Positions 11,515-24,180 of a DNA stretch of 64,000 nucleotides are shown here, one piece after another. Origin of the DNA: Orientallactaga sibirica (taxonomy: Eukaryota > Chordata > Mammalia > Rodentia > Dipodidae); NCBI GenBank assembly GCA_036365145.1, contig JAEOAD010002183.1, forward strand, positions 1,054,001 to 1,118,000. Reading direction: 5' to 3'. The notes beneath the pieces were generated by a model. It saw only the letters and a program-made list of their open reading frames with translations, was not told the DNA's origin and made no database searches. Each line of letters opens with the position of its first letter. Within the stretch, counting starts at the first letter, position 1. The translations under genes and the position numbers were made by a program.

Positions 11515-11975
11515 GTCTTTTCATCACTGTGACAAATATGAGAGAAAAATCAACAAAAGGAGAAAGGATTTTGGCTCCCAGTTTTCAGAACTGTCAGTCT
11601 CTGGTCAGCTTGGCCCCTTGGTTTAGGCTTGAGGAGAGGGACAGCATCAGGGCAGAAAGGAGCTTGTGGTGGTGAGGTACTTACTTCATGGGATCCGGGA
11701 AGCAGAAAGAAGACAGAGGTGTCCAGGGACAAGACAGAACAACTAAAGACATACCCCCAGTGACCTACTTCCTTTAATTTGGCCACTCCTCTGAAAGTTT
11801 CCATTACTTCTCTCAGAATGCATCAAATTGTCAAACAATTACTGTGTTAATCCATTGATTATATCAGTGGCCTGTGATCATTATAATTATTTTTGAAGGA
11901 GTCCTTGGATACACCCAAATATGTGTTCTACTAATTTTGAACTAATCAAGCTGACAAACAAGATTAACCATCAAA
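11515..11975 (-). mobile_element. Old MaLR/RMER-type LTR (antisense)
   Basis: The antisense layout of rodent MaLR-class LTRs is visible: GTCTTTTCATCACTGTGACA, then AAGGATTTTGGCTCCCAG, then CAGTGACCTACTTCCTTTAA. The higher-coordinate end has no clear boundary. Family assignment is by recognition only. Confidence 0.6.
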
Positions 11976-13609
11976 GTGTCACTATTTCTAGTCACTAAAG
12001 ACATTATTTCCCCAGACAGAGATAGGGTAACTGACAGCCTTCCCCAGGGCAGAAGGGGAATAGCTTGCTGGTGGTTAGCAGTAATCAAGAGAACTGGCTC
12101 ACAGTATACATGTGAGACACTCATTGGAGACTCCAGAGTCTCTGGAAGAAATCTGAGAATGCCAGCTGAAGCCAGAGACATGCTATCTTACAGCTGCTAC
12201 TGTGGTGTTTTCCTCCCCATGATGAAGTAGCATGGGAAATACAGGAAAGGTGCAGAAGCAGGACAATCACTGTGATAATAGCTACTTGTTTTCTCTGCAG
12301 TTCTCAGCATTGCTTCTGGGAAGTTGGACAACTCTATCAAAATATTTCAGTGAAAATTAATAAGCTCTCAAGTTAAAGTATAAAAGACTCTATGAGATGA
12401 GACACAGTATCTTAAAGGATTAAACCAAGTGGAGGAAACTGCTGAAAAATCAGTGTTTCCTCTACCTTCTCATGATGGTAAGCCACAGTTGAAGTACATT
12501 TCCTTGATTAATACTGATTGGAAACAAAGGAAATAATTATTTTGTTTGTTTAGTCTTAAAGTTACATGGGGTATTGAAAGTATTTGTTACCCAGGTTTAT
12601 TTATTTATTTATTTATTTATTTATTTTTTTAACTTAAGGCAGGAGCAAGAGTCTTCACAGGTACCTACAGTCACCAGCCTCCTATAAGGTTTAGCCTCTG
12701 ATTCATAGTGAGCCTGCATCCCCTGTTCTCTAAGCCCAGAATCCTGGACCTATAACAGATGCATACTCTCAGAACTAATTATCTCCATCAGCTTGTCCTC
12801 AGACTTGAGCCATCTGATCATGAGCCCTCCAAGTCTGGCCCTACCTGCCAGTTCTATACTCATGAAAATACAGATGCCCTCTCAGGCTACTGCTGACCCT
12901 AAATCATAATGATGTATTTACTCTCTCCTACCACCCTTTCAGGCACTCTGTATGGTTCCAAAGATAAATTAAAGCCTTATTTCTTTTTATTTCATCCTTT
13001 TTGAAATCATAGAGAAGATGAGCAGCTAAATGCTAAGTGGCCTGACATCTGTCCTCAGGAGACCAGAATGACCCTGATCGGACTCATTTGTCAGACTTCA
13101 GATTTGGTGTTCACCTATTATCCATACTGTGGATTTCTGAGTGAACATTATTTTCAGATTAAGAAAACCTCCCCTTATTTCTGATATAAGAAACAAGATC
13201 ATGAACTAATCATGAATTTTAATGAGTATCTTTTAAAAGTCATGTAAAAAGTTATACTAAGTCCATCTGTGTACATGAGTTCAACCCAATTTGCTCACAT
13301 ATTAACTTTTAAGAACACTATTCAATTTAACTTTCTATTACTTCTTAAAGTGTATACTTAATTTACAGTGTTGTTTATAATAACATATTTTCAACATCTG
13401 AAAAGAACTATAATGATGTCTCTTTTTATCCCTAACATCTAATATTTTAATCTGGCTTTTCTTTTTGGAAGTTATTAATAGACTTTTCAAATAAGAAACA
13501 TTGGGTTTTGATGATGGTATACATTATATATTATTTGTCTTCTGTTTATAATTTTTCATTACTTTCTTCATTTCATTTTTCCCTTTATTATTCTCTCTCT
13601 AAATTTTTT
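11976..13609. other. Single-copy-looking sequence with a (TTTA)n run
   Basis: No gene recognised. A (TTTA)n microsatellite occupies about 12597-12632. Open frames at 11942-12230 overlap on both strands and show no domain. Confidence 0.4.
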
Positions 13610-13892
13610 TAGACAGATATTCAGGTTATTTTCCATCATTCTTTTTTTATTAATATCTATTTTATTACACAAAATAATGGGCTTCACTGTAGTATTTCAT
13701 ATACATCTGTCATACTTTCTTCTCAATCATTCCTCCCCCTACCCTGATCTCCACTATGATCCCTGCACCACTCTAACAGGTTCCCTTCCTTCCATCAAAT
13801 AGTTATACCCTTCAGTTTTCCATTACCATCTCTGTTTTGCCCCTTCCTTAAAATCTCTTCTTTCCTCATGATCCTCTTTCTGATTTCATGAC

Positions 13893-13932
<40 letters not shown>

Positions 13933-14454
13933 TAAATTTAGGTTCTCCATATGGGAAAACATGTGGTATCTGTCTTTCCAAATCTGTCTTGTTTCACTTA
14001 TAATTATTTCCAGTTCCATTCATTTTCTTGTAAATGTCATTCTTCTTTATGGCTTCATAAAATTCCATTGTGTATATGAACATAGCAGGTTTCTTTATCC
14101 ATTCATCTGTTAACTGACATTTAGCCTGGTTCCATTTCCTTGCTACTGTGAACAGAATAGCAATCAACATGGATGTGCAAGTATCTCTGTAGTATATTGA
14201 TTTAAAGTACCTTTGAGTTTATACCCAAAAGTGGTATAGCTAAGTCATGTGGTAAGGAGATTTTTAGTTTTCTGAAGAATTTTCATAATGGTCATACAAG
14301 TTTACATTACCATATGCAATGTATAAGTTTTTGTCTTTCTGTACATCCTTGTTAGAATTTGTTTTTATTTGTTTTCCTGGTAAAGACATTCTAACTAGGG
14401 TGAGATGGAATCTCAAAACATCTTAATATTCATTTTTATGGTGGCTATTATTAA
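13610..14454 (-). mobile_element. L1 3' end (Lx-like), antisense
   Basis: Antisense old rodent L1 3' end: an (AC)n tract leads into ATTAAATTTAGGTTCTCCAT. Then come AAATTCCATTGTGTATATGA near 14059 and TATCCATTCATCTGTTAACT near 14096, and GGTGAGATGGAATCTCAA near 14399, a string typical of L1 next to the ORF2 stop. The element resumes after the insertion at 14455-15485. Confidence 0.85.
13897..13931. repeat. (AC)n microsatellite in the L1 3'UTR
   Basis: About 17 AC units, at the place where Lx-type L1 3'UTRs usually carry such a tract. Confidence 0.95.
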
Positions 14455-15485
14455 ACAGTTGTTTTTTTATTGACAACTCCCTTAATTGTAGACTATCCCA
14501 TGGTACTTTCTCCTTCCCCCCACTTTCCCCTTTGAAACTCCACTCTCCGTCATATACCCTCCCCCTCTCAATCGTTTTTTTCATTTTGATGTCATGATCT
14601 TTTCCTCCTATTATGATGGTCTTGTTAGGTAGTGTCAGACACTGTGACGTCATGGATATCCAGGCAATTTTGTGTCTGGAGGAGCTTGGTGAAAGGAGTC
14701 CTACCCTTCCTTCGGCTCTTACATTCTTTCTGCCCCCTCTTTCACAATGGACCCTGAGCCTTGGAAGGTATATTAGAGATGTTTCACTGCTGAGTGCTCC
14801 TCTGTCCCATCTTCTCAGCACTATGGTGCCTTCTGAGTCATCCCAAATTCACGACCATCTGAAGAGAGAAGCTTCTCTAACCAAACGTGAGAGTATATGG
14901 GTATGGACATTAAGAGAAGTGCTTACTGGGCAGTTTGGTGAGCATAATATATACATTTAGCAAGACACCAGCAGATGTTATACCCCTAGGGCTCATGACT
15001 ACCCCTGTGGTAGGTTTTCGGTATCAGGGATGTATTCCCTCCCATAGAGTGGACCTCCAGTACAATTAGAGGGCAGTTGGTTTCCCCATAACAGACATGC
15101 CACTATTGCACCCATTGGCTCATTTGGCCTGGCTGGCCAAATTTAAAGCTTGCAGGTTTCCCTGCTGAGTACCTTCACTGGTGTTTTCTCTCTCTCTCCC
15201 ATTGAACCGCATGTAGCATAGCTTTTTCCAGCTTTCTCTGAGCTGGTCCACATGGAGGAGGCTTTAAGCTCAGCTCAGCAGCAGGATTAGAATGTGGAGT
15301 CTTCAGCAATAGGATCTTACCATCTATTCCTGGTGGGAAACCAAGGGCCTCGGCAATGGCCTATAATGTTTTGGGGGTATCTGTGACCTCCCTAGACAAC
15401 AGCTCACTGGAAGGTATCACATCCCTGGCACTGAAAATTTTCTAGTTATAATATATTGCTTCTGAGTGTTCCATTGTCCAGAAAA
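14455..15485 (-). mobile_element. Younger L1 3'UTR nested in the older L1 (antisense)
   Basis: It begins with a poly(T) run and ATTGACAAC (the reversed A-tail). It contains TTACATTCTTTCTGCCCCCT, the reverse complement of the tail core found at 9360 and 22990, and runs about 1 kb through CTCATTTGGCCTGGCTGGCC. Its ends interrupt recognisable older L1 sequence on both sides. Open frames of 115 and 132 codons here are spurious. Confidence 0.75.
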
Positions 15486-17870
15486 GTAAGTTTCCATATG
15501 ACTTACTTATATCCTCTTAATTATGATTAACACTCCCTCCACCTTTCCTTTACTCAATCTCCTGACCTCAGTAACTATTTGTATTCCTTCTTTTTGAGAA
15601 CTGTCTATTCAAGTTAATTAACCATTTATTGACTGGATGATTTGGCGGGGGTGTTTTACAGCTCTTTATTTTTTTTCCTCCTAGATATTAATCCCATCTG
15701 ATGTGTCACTGACAAAGTCTTTTCATTCTGTAGACTGTCTCTTCACTCTTGTGGTCATTTTCTTTACTGTGAAGAAGCTTTTTGACTTTTTGTATTTTAC
15801 TATTCTTTTCTATAAATAGGAAGTTTTTTTTAAAAATCATGATAATTCCATTTAAAAATATTTAGGATTTTCCTGTGTTACTGAACTCCATTTCAGAAAG
15901 TTATTGTCTATGCCTATATCTTGAAGTTTCTCTCCTATATTTTCTTCCAATACTTTCACTTTTGGGTCTTATATTAAGGTCTTAGTCCATTTTGAGTTGA
16001 TTCTTGTGCAAGGTAAGGGATGTGGATGCAGTTTCATTTTTGTACCTGTGAAAAATAGTTTTCCTGGCACCCTTCGTACAGAGGGTATCTTTTCTCCAAT
16101 GCATATTTTCATACCATTGTCAACACTCAGGAGGCTATAGTTGTGTGGATTACTTATGGGTTCTATATTCTACCCCTTTTCTAGGTCTTTTTTTACCAAA
16201 AACCATGTAGGCAAGTATGGTGATATCTCCAAAAGTGCTATTTCTGTTAAGGATTGCCTTGGTTGTTTGTCATTTGTGAACTTAAGGATTTGTTTTTGTA
16301 GTTCTATGAAGAATGTCACTGAATTTTTTTTGAGGATTGTGTTGCATCTACAAATTATTTTCTGTAGCATAGAATTTCCACAACACTAACTTTTCCAATC
16401 CCTTGATATGGGGGGGGGTTTCCATAATCTAGAGTCTACTTCAATATCTTTCTTCAGTGTCTTCATGTTTTCATTGCAGAATGCTTCCACCTCTGTAGTT
16501 AGGTTTATTCTCTTAAGGATTTTTTTCCTCATTGTTTTTCTTGAAAAATGTATTATTGATATGTTACTGTATCAATATAATAAGGTACTGATTATTGTTT
16601 ATTGGGTTTATGCCCTACAACTTTGCTAAGAGTTTTCTGGTGGAGTCCATAGATCCCTTAAGTATAGGGTAATGTCATCAGCAAATTGGATAATTTGACT
16701 TCATTTTCTGCTTGTATTCCTTTTATTTTGTTCTTTTACTTTATCACTCTAGCTAGGACTTCAAATACTGTATTGAATAAGAGTGAATACTGTCTCATTT
16801 CTGATTTTAGAAAAAATGCTCTGTTTTCCCCACTGAGTATACTATTGGCAGTAGTCCTGTTTAATTTTGCTTTTATTATTTTGAGACATGTTCTTAATAT
16901 TCCTAGACTTTTATCACGAAGGAATGTTGAACATTGTCAAGTGCTTACTATATACCTGTCAAGATGATCCTGTTATTTTTCTCCCTTTGTCTATTTATAC
17001 AGTATATTACATATATTGATTCATGTATGTTGAATCTACCCTGTACCTCAGGAAAGTAATTGCAAACTGAATTCACAAACACAGTAAGAAGATGTACATG
17101 ACCAAGTTGATTTCCTTCCAGAGAATTTCTGTATCAATGTTCATCAGAGAAATTGGTCTATTGTTTTCTTTCTTTCTTTTTCTTCTTCTTTTTTTTTTTT
17201 TTTGTATGCTTATATGGTTTTAGTGTTAGGAAATACTGGTCTTATAGAATGCATTTGGTATTCTTCCTGTCCTTCATATTTAATGGATGTTTGAGGAGCA
17301 CTGGTGTTAGCTCTTCTTTAAGTTTAATATAATCTGGCAAGAATCAATCTGGCAATTGAGCTTTTCTGTGTGGAGAGACTTTTTAAATTATTGCTTCAAC
17401 TTTTTACCCATTAACAGTCTGTTTCAATTGATTACATCTTCTTGATCTAATTTTGGTAGGCCATATATGTCTAGGAATTTTTTCATTTCTTATAGATTTT
17501 CCAGGTTTATGGAATATAAATTTTCAAAATTATCCCTAATGATCCTCTGAATTTTACTGGCATCTCTTGTATCAATCCACACTGTAGCTCTAATTTTAGT
17601 ATTTTAGATCTTATCTTTATTTTGGTTAGTTTGGCTAGGAGGTTACCTATCTTATTTATATTGTCAAATAATCAATTCTTTATTTGATTGATTCTAAGTA
17701 CTGCTATTTTAGTCTCCATTTCACTAATTTCTGCCTTCAATTGTTCTTGTAGAATGCAATTAAATCTATTTAATCCCCCCAAAATGACATAACTTGCATT
17801 TACACATTTTTGATGTATCAGTTCAAAGTATTATTTACATTGCAATTTCCTTTTCAACCTACTGTTAGTT
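15486..17870 (-). pseudogene. L1 ORF2 region of the same old antisense L1
   Basis: Successive antisense ORF2 landmarks are GATATTAATCCCATCTGATG, TTCATTCTGTAGACTGTCTC, then CTCAGGAGGCTATAG. Further on come the region above the RT active site (16660-17060), TGATTCATGTATGTTGAATC (about 17019) and the fingers/linker region to about 17760. This follows L1 order from C-terminus to N-terminal RT without large gaps. Many stops and frameshifts show long neutral decay. Confidence 0.85.
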
Positions 17871-18540
17871 TAGAAGTGTGTGTGTGTTTAAGATATATCA
17901 ATCTTGAAGATTTTTACTATTGCTTATAGGATTAGCATTGTTTTATAGCTTAAATCAATTATGATCAACCCTTAAGCCTTAAATTCAGCTTTTATTCCTT
18001 TTTCAGATTCAATTTTTGGTCCACTATGTAGCAAAGACTAACTTTATATGACCCATATATACTAGAAAAATATTAATGTACTTGAATGTTCAATGTCTTT
18101 ACCCATAAATAAATGGCATTATATCTTATATTATCTTCTAAATGCTCACATTAATGTGCTTTCTTCAATTACTAAAAGCAAGCAGACTCACTATATATGC
18201 ATTTTTATCTTTATTTTAGTTCTATCAACCTTTGCTGTTTTAAATTTATATTATTAACTAAAACTTGGGGATTGTCTTAACTTTCAATTGAATTAATGCT
18301 TTTATGTTGTAAGAATATAAATTTACACCAGGTAATAGTTTTGTTTTAAAGTCTTCTTGGTATTAATATCACTGTTTGGTGGGGTCATTGGTTTTTGAAT
18401 TTTATATTTTTCCATCTTTTTATCTAATTTTAGATGTAGGTCTTTGAAAGTAGCACTACATTGAGTCCTATCTCTCTAATCTGACAATGTCTTTTAAATG
18501 AAGCATTATGTCTGTTTATAATTTATATGATTGCTAATTG
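17871..18540 (-). mobile_element. 5' part of the old antisense L1
   Basis: The sequence stays AT-rich and L1-like (CTCTAATCTGACAATGTCTT then TTTAAATGAAGC near 18475, resembling antisense 5' L1M sequence), but no coding frame survives. Recognition is weaker here than downstream. Confidence 0.45.
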
Positions 18541-18900
18541 TAGCAGACAGCTTCAGGTTCACTGAGATGAGCTTACAGACCAGGCACAGTTATGGAGGAA
18601 AAGATTTATTGAAGCTCACAGATCCAGGGAAAGTTCCATAATGGCAGAAGAAGCTGGCCTTCTTTCATAGGACCAAACACAAGAGAGAAGCCACAAACCA
18701 AAAGCCACACAGCACAGCACACTTCAGGAACTCCAGCTAGGCACACTTTTCATAGCTTTAGATTGAAATCTTAAACCCATCACCACACCTAAGATCCACC
18801 CAGTGACATTGCCTCTAGCCAGGTGGAAGAAGATGTAAACTACAAACTAATAAAACACTGAATATATTGGGGGACATATATTCAAACTACCACAGTCCAC
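18541..18900 (-). mobile_element. MaLR-type LTR (antisense)
   Basis: Reading on the minus strand it opens TGTGGTAGTTTGAATATATG, carries CTTCTGCCATTATGGAAC, then a polyadenylation-signal segment GAGCTTCAATAAATC, and ends GCTGTCTGCTACA. A fragment of the same LTR type lies inside the ERV at 40485-40728, which makes this copy a useful in-window reference. Confidence 0.8.
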
Positions 18901-19812
18901 CCTGGCCCCCGATAGAGTCATAACCATTACACATTGTAAATTGTACTCAGTCCAATTTCAAAGGTCCCCACAGTCTTGACCAACTTAAGATAGTGAGGTT
19001 TGTAAAATCAAACAAGTTAAATACTTTCAAAATATAAAGGCACAGAATAAACATTTTCAACTTGTATAAGGCATAGCAAGGAGAGACAAAAATAATGCAA
19101 ATTCAACTACCATCAAGCAATCATCAAACTTTTGCAGTTTAATACAATACAACCAGAGACTGATAGTCTCCAGGTTTCTAATTACACCTCTCAAACTGGG
19201 CAGAGTAGCACTGGAAAACTTCCATCCCAGGTCAAGAGTGCACTGCACAGTAGCCCTTGCACAGTCCTGGTATGTCCAAAACATCTTCAGGTCTCCATGC
19301 AAACCATGGTCCATCTTCCAAAGGCTCTTTCAACCTATCAGGACACTACATCCTGCCTCATGCTGCTTCTCAGCAGCAGCTCCTGGAACCTTGTACAATT
19401 CATGACCACTCCATGCATTTTTCATGCTTCCAAAACTAATACCACGTGTGCAGGACACAGCCAGATTCTTAATTCAGGGACAAAATAAATTATAACCTTA
19501 AAAAGCAGGTCCTTCTCCAGTCAACTCTTTCCAAAGAGTTTGCATTTCTATCATAGTCTTTCCTCAGGCATCCTCTACATTGTTTTAATGTAAAGCAGTC
19601 TGGCCATCTTCATTAAGATTGTTAATGTGTTTCACAATAGCAGCTCCTACAACCTAAAACCAGTCTCAGTGCCTGTGATTTTAACTTGCTTGAAGTTTTA
19701 CAGCTTAACAATCTTAAATCTCTCAGTCCAATTATCTTTAGCCAAACACATAAGTCCATTACAGATTTAACCTTGATCAAACTCTCTGGGCCTGGGAAGC
19801 AGGATACAGCCA
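18901..19812 (-). mobile_element. MaLR internal region (antisense)
   Basis: Internal sequence joined to the LTR at 18541-18900 in the same orientation. On the minus strand it includes GCTATGCCTTATACAAG and GGGGACCTTTGAAATTGGAC, the position and texture seen at 7670-7800 before another MaLR LTR. Open frames of up to 118 codons have no retroviral domain, as expected for this non-autonomous class. It ends abruptly against the L1 at about 19813. Confidence 0.7.
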
Positions 19813-19995
19813 TCCCTTATGCCAATAGCCCAAGCTACTCTACCCAGCAAAAGTATCCCTCATAATAGATGGTGAAAGAAAAACTTTCCATGAACAAAGT
19901 GAACTCTATGATTACATGAACACAAAGCCAAATCTACAGAGAATACTTGAGGGAATACTCCACATAGAACAGTCAAACTACCAGTCTCCATAATC
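19813..19995 (+). pseudogene. L1 ORF1 C-terminal end
   Basis: Sense frame ending in the ORF1p C-terminal domain: YPAKVSLII, then FHEQSELYDYMNTKPNLQ and ILEGILHIEQ. This is the last 55-60 residues of an L1 nucleic-acid-binding ORF1p. Everything upstream (coiled coil, RRM) is missing at the junction with the MaLR. The frame is intact up to a stop near 19995. Confidence 0.85.
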
Positions 19996-20089
19996 AACAA
20001 GAAGAAGATCACAATAACTAAAATTGACCAGGGCAAAATAGTACAAAACACAAAAAAGCCCAAACCACATAAAACACCTCATAATGGCA

Positions 20090-20900
20090 GGAATTAATTA
20101 AAACCTCACAGTAATAACCTTAAATATTAATGATCTTAACTCACCCATCAAAAGGCACAGGTTATCAGGGTGGATCAAAGAACTGGACCCTTCTATCTGC
20201 TGTCTTCAAGAAACCCACCTCACTACTAAAGATAGATACCTCCTCAGGGTGAAAGGTTGGAAAATGATATTCCAAGCAAATGGAAATAAAAAAGAAGCAA
20301 GCGTTGCTATATTAATATCTGATAGAATAGACTTCAAACCAAAAGTAATCAAAAAGGATAAAGAAGGCCACTTCGTACTCATCGAGGGAATGATCCAACA
20401 TGAATACATCACAATCATAAATATACATGTGCCAAGCACAGGTGAACCAGAGTTTATAAATCAAAACCTACTCAACAATAAAGAAATAAACACCAGCACC
20501 ATCACAGTTGAAGATTTCAATATTCCACTATCATCAATAGACAGATCTTCCAAGCAAAAAATCAACAGAGAAATAATAGAGGTCAACAACATCATAGATC
20601 AACTAGACCTAAATGGATATCTACAGAAATTTTCACCCCAACTCTACAGAATACACATTCTTCTCAGCAGCCCATGGAACCTTCTCCAAAATTGACCATA
20701 TATTAGGCCATAAAGTGAGCCTACATAAAGTTAGGAAAACTGAACTAATATCCTCCATCATGTCAGATCACAATGCTGTAAAGCTAGAAATTAACAAGAG
20801 ACATATCAAGAAATCCACCAACTCCTGGAAACTAAACAACACACTTTTAAACAATGAATGGGTCATGGATGAAATCAAAAAAGAAATTGTGTAAGTCCTA
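20090..20900 (+). pseudogene. L1 ORF2 endonuclease domain
   Basis: The APE-type endonuclease of L1 ORF2p, which nicks target DNA at TTTT/A sites. In order: TLNINDLNSPIKRHRL, CCLQETHL (the metal-binding Glu), FNIPLSSIDRS following the Asp of the usual GDFN motif (here the Gly is changed), and MSDHNAVKLEI near 20765 (catalytic Asp-His). A stop after the first few codons, a frameshift near 20620-20690 and a stop at about 20892 break the frame. This is the best-preserved L1 in the window but is inactive. Confidence 0.9.
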
Positions 20901-22320
20901 GAATTGAATGATAATGAAAACACAACCTACCAGAACTTATGGGAAACAAAGAAGGCAGTAATAAGGGGGAAGTTCATAGCCCTAAATGCCTTCATTGAAA
21001 AGACAGAGAGATCCCAAATCAATAACCTGACTGCCAACATAAAGGCACCTGACAAACAAGAAGAATCCAACCCAACAAGCTCCAGATGGAAAGACATAAC
21101 CAAGATTAGAGCAGAAATTAATGAATTGGAAACTAAGAAAACAATTTAAAATATTGAGGAAATGAAGAGCTGGTTCTTTGAAAAAATAAACAAAATTGAC
21201 AAACCCCTGGCCAAATTGATCAAGCAAAAAACAGAGGATTCTCAAATTAACAAAATCAGAAATGAAAAATGAGCGATCACAATAGACATCAATGAAATTG
21301 GAAGAATCATCAGGGCATACTTCTAAAACCTCTACTCCACAAAATTAAATAATCTGGAAGAAATGGATGAATTCCTAGACACATACCACCTACCAAAACT
21401 AAACTCAGATCAGATTAATCTCCTAAACAAACCTATCACATCCATGGAGATTGAAAAGGTAATCAGATACCACCCCAAAAAGAAAAGTCCAGGACTGAAT
21501 AACTTCTCAGCTGAATTCTATCCAACCATCACTGAGGAACTGAAAACAATTGTTCTCAAACAATTTCACATAATTGGAGACCAAGAAATCCTCCCCGACT
21601 CCTTTTATGAAGCTAGCATCACCCTAATAGCAAAACCAGAGATGAAACAAGAAAAGAAAACTCTAGGTCTATATCCCTAATAAACTTAGAAGCAAAGATC
21701 CTGAACAATTCCTTGCAAACCTAATTAAACACATCTAAAACATTATCCACCTTGATCAAGTAGGCCTCATCCCAGAGATGCAGGAATGGCTTAATATATA
21801 GAAATGGTCAATGTAATATGCCACATGATCATCTCAATTGATGCACAGAAGGCCTTTGACAAAATACAACACCACTTCATGACCAAAACAATGGAAAGAA
21901 TAGGCATGGAGGGTTTATATCTCTACACAATAAAGGCTATAAATAAACCTCCTAAAGCCCAAATGATACTTAATGGGGAAAAACTCAAGAAGTTCCCACT
22001 GAGATCTGGAACAAGTCAAGGGTACCTACTCTCACCACTGCTCTGAAGTACTAGCCCAAGCAATAAGACAGGAGAAAGAAATAAAAGGGATACAAATTGG
22101 AAAGGAAGAAGTCAAATTAGCCCTATTTTCAGATGACATGATCCTACATATAAGTGATCCAAAAGTCTCCATCTCAAAACTTCTAAAGATGATAAATTCC
22201 TTCAGTAAAGTGGCAGTATACAAAATCAGTATATTTTCTATATGCAAAGGACAAATATACAGAGAAAGAAATCAGTGAGGGTGTCCCGATTTCAACAGCA
22301 ACAACAACAAAAAAATTAAA
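20901..22320 (+). pseudogene. L1 ORF2 reverse transcriptase, C-terminally deleted
   Basis: The region includes the linker ([19 protein letters not shown]), KKKSPGLNNFSAEFY near 21475 (the usual SPGPDGF motif), [17 protein letters not shown] near 21831, GYLLSPLL near 22021 and FSDDMIL near 22130 (the FADD active site with Ala to Ser). Stops and frameshifts lie at about 21149, 21270, 21680, 21800 and 22046. Shortly after the active site, at about 22320-22390, the sequence jumps to 3'UTR. The whole thumb and cysteine-rich C-terminus, over 1 kb, is deleted. Confidence 0.9.
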
Positions 22321-23262
22321 TACCTTGGAATAACAGTAACCAAGGATGGTTGGAATCCAGAGGAGATCCAGTCCCCAGACAGACAATTATCCTATCTAGG
22401 GCTGGAAGGTGCTACATGAGCTACTGGGGGAAAGTGGCCAACATCTGTCCATGCAACTCAAAGTCTAAGTGACTAAGAATCAAACAACCTGACATGATGC
22501 TCACACAATACAATAATGGCACACAGCCATGGTGGGTAACCAACTGCTCTTGGACTAACAGACCCACTCAGTGGAAAGGAAACCATATCTGGAACTGGAA
22601 AACAAGTTAGAATCATATCCGGGTAACGATTCTACTTTCTATTGTCAAGCTCCTACTAACATTAGACTATAAGAGGGTCTACACCCTTTAAATTCTCTCT
22701 AAATTAATAATGGATATCCCATTTAACTGGTGCTAACTTCATTCTCCATTGGAGAATCTGCTTCTCTTTTTCAGACAGGAGCTTGACCTAAGGAGATAAA
22801 CAACCTAGTGTATTCCACCCTGCTCCCAGCTGAAACCACAGATGAATTGGGGAAATGAGCCAGAGTGCTGCTTTCTTAGTGAAACTTGTACAGCACAAGG
22901 GTGATGGAGATATTGAGGACACTCAATACCTACGAAACCAGAGGTCCAGATGCTCCTAAGTGCCCATTACTGAAGTAGACTTAAAATGCTCCCAGCATGG
23001 CCAGGGAATTTTGTGGAAGAGGGGGTGGAAAGATTGTTAAAGCCACAAGTTGGGACATTTTGCACAGAAACATTGCCTCTCTACCCCCATAATGCATGAC
23101 CCACGATCTCCATGGGGTTGACCTGCATCCCCAACACAGAAGGCCTCTTCAGAAAAGGGGCAGGGTAAAGGGAAAGGATGGAACCAACATGTGTTATTTA
23201 TATACTAAGTATGTCCATATCTAATAAAAAATAATAAGTTTATAAAATTCTGTCATAGTTCC
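22321..23262 (+). mobile_element. L1 3'UTR following the ORF2 remnant
   Basis: This is the reference copy for the L1 tail core in this window: GGAAGAGGGGGTGGAAAG then TGTTAAAGCCACAAG (23012-23050), then CATGACCCACGATCTCC. It ends with AATAAAAAATAATAA near 23222. The position directly after ORF2 in the same orientation supports assigning all other copies of this core to L1. Confidence 0.85.
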
Positions 23263-23985
23263 AACTTCTTCAGTCTCCCTTTTTTAAATATAGTTTCTGT
23301 GCTAAAACTGATTTTAAATGAAGCTAAATAGTGTACATTTCCCCTACAAAAACCATGACACAATTCAATCAGAAATGTTCAGAACTCAGGCCAGGTTGAC
23401 ATTGCCTCCCAAAAAAATTAAAAAGTGAAAGTTTCATTATATTTAGTTTTGATGAAAATAAATCAAAATAGACAATCCTAGATAATTTATTTTTCCTTAA
23501 CACAAAACTAGAGTCTCCTGCTTTTAAAAGATGCATTGCTGTTACAGAACCAAGTTTGAGATTGAAATGGTAACCCTCAAATCACTTACTGGGTTGAGAT
23601 TTCATATGGGTGTTCAAGTTGTGATCCCTAAAATAAAAACTTTCTGATAAAATTGTAGAAGTGTTTAGTCTGCATCAAAATTTCTTCTTTTATTTTTATA
23701 AAAAGTTATGTCAAAAATGTTAAAAAGTACCACCCCCAAAACATAGAGGTAAGAACATTAGAAGCTTATTTTATTGGGAATCAGTCATAGTCTGCAGAGC
23801 ACCAATGACATATGTACCTCAGCCACAACAGTAGAGATGCCAGAAGCCCTTGGAGTAGAAAGCACAGGGTCTCTGGCTATTGACGGTACACCACCAACTT
23901 ACAAACAACAGCAAGTAGAGTTTTGGATGCTGTGAACGTCAAAGTGCTGACAAATTCAGTGCCTGATGAGGGCATACATCCTAGT
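23263..23985. other. Single-copy-looking sequence, no gene seen
   Basis: AT-rich, with no recognised repeat or coding region. Confidence 0.4.
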
Positions 23986-24039
23986 TCACATACAGATGAC
24001 AGATGACTTCCTGCTGAATCCTCTGAGCAGAAGGGACAA

Positions 24040-24180
24040 GATACCTTCTTGTGTTTCTTTTATTAGGGTTTGACCCTCATGACCTAATCATATCTCAAAG
24101 AGCCTTCCTCCTAATGCCATTAGTATAGGGGTTAAATGCCAGAATATGATTTTGGGAAGATTCTTCTAGTGTCCATCACC
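24040..24180 (-). mobile_element. Possible ancient MLT/MST-type LTR fragment
   Basis: TTGACCCTCATGACCTAATC, then CTTCCTCCTAATGCCATTAG and a GGGTTAAATG...AATATGATTTTGGG string resemble an ancient mammalian MaLR LTR in antisense. The match is short and from memory, so this is a weak call. Confidence 0.4.

Noticed and set aside
14423..14960. Overlapping open frames of 132 and 115 codons
   Set aside because: They lie wholly inside an L1 3'UTR that recurs at 38526-38965, and are non-coding.
19057..19488. Open frames of 85 and 118 codons on both strands
   Set aside because: They fall in MaLR internal sequence, which carries no genes.
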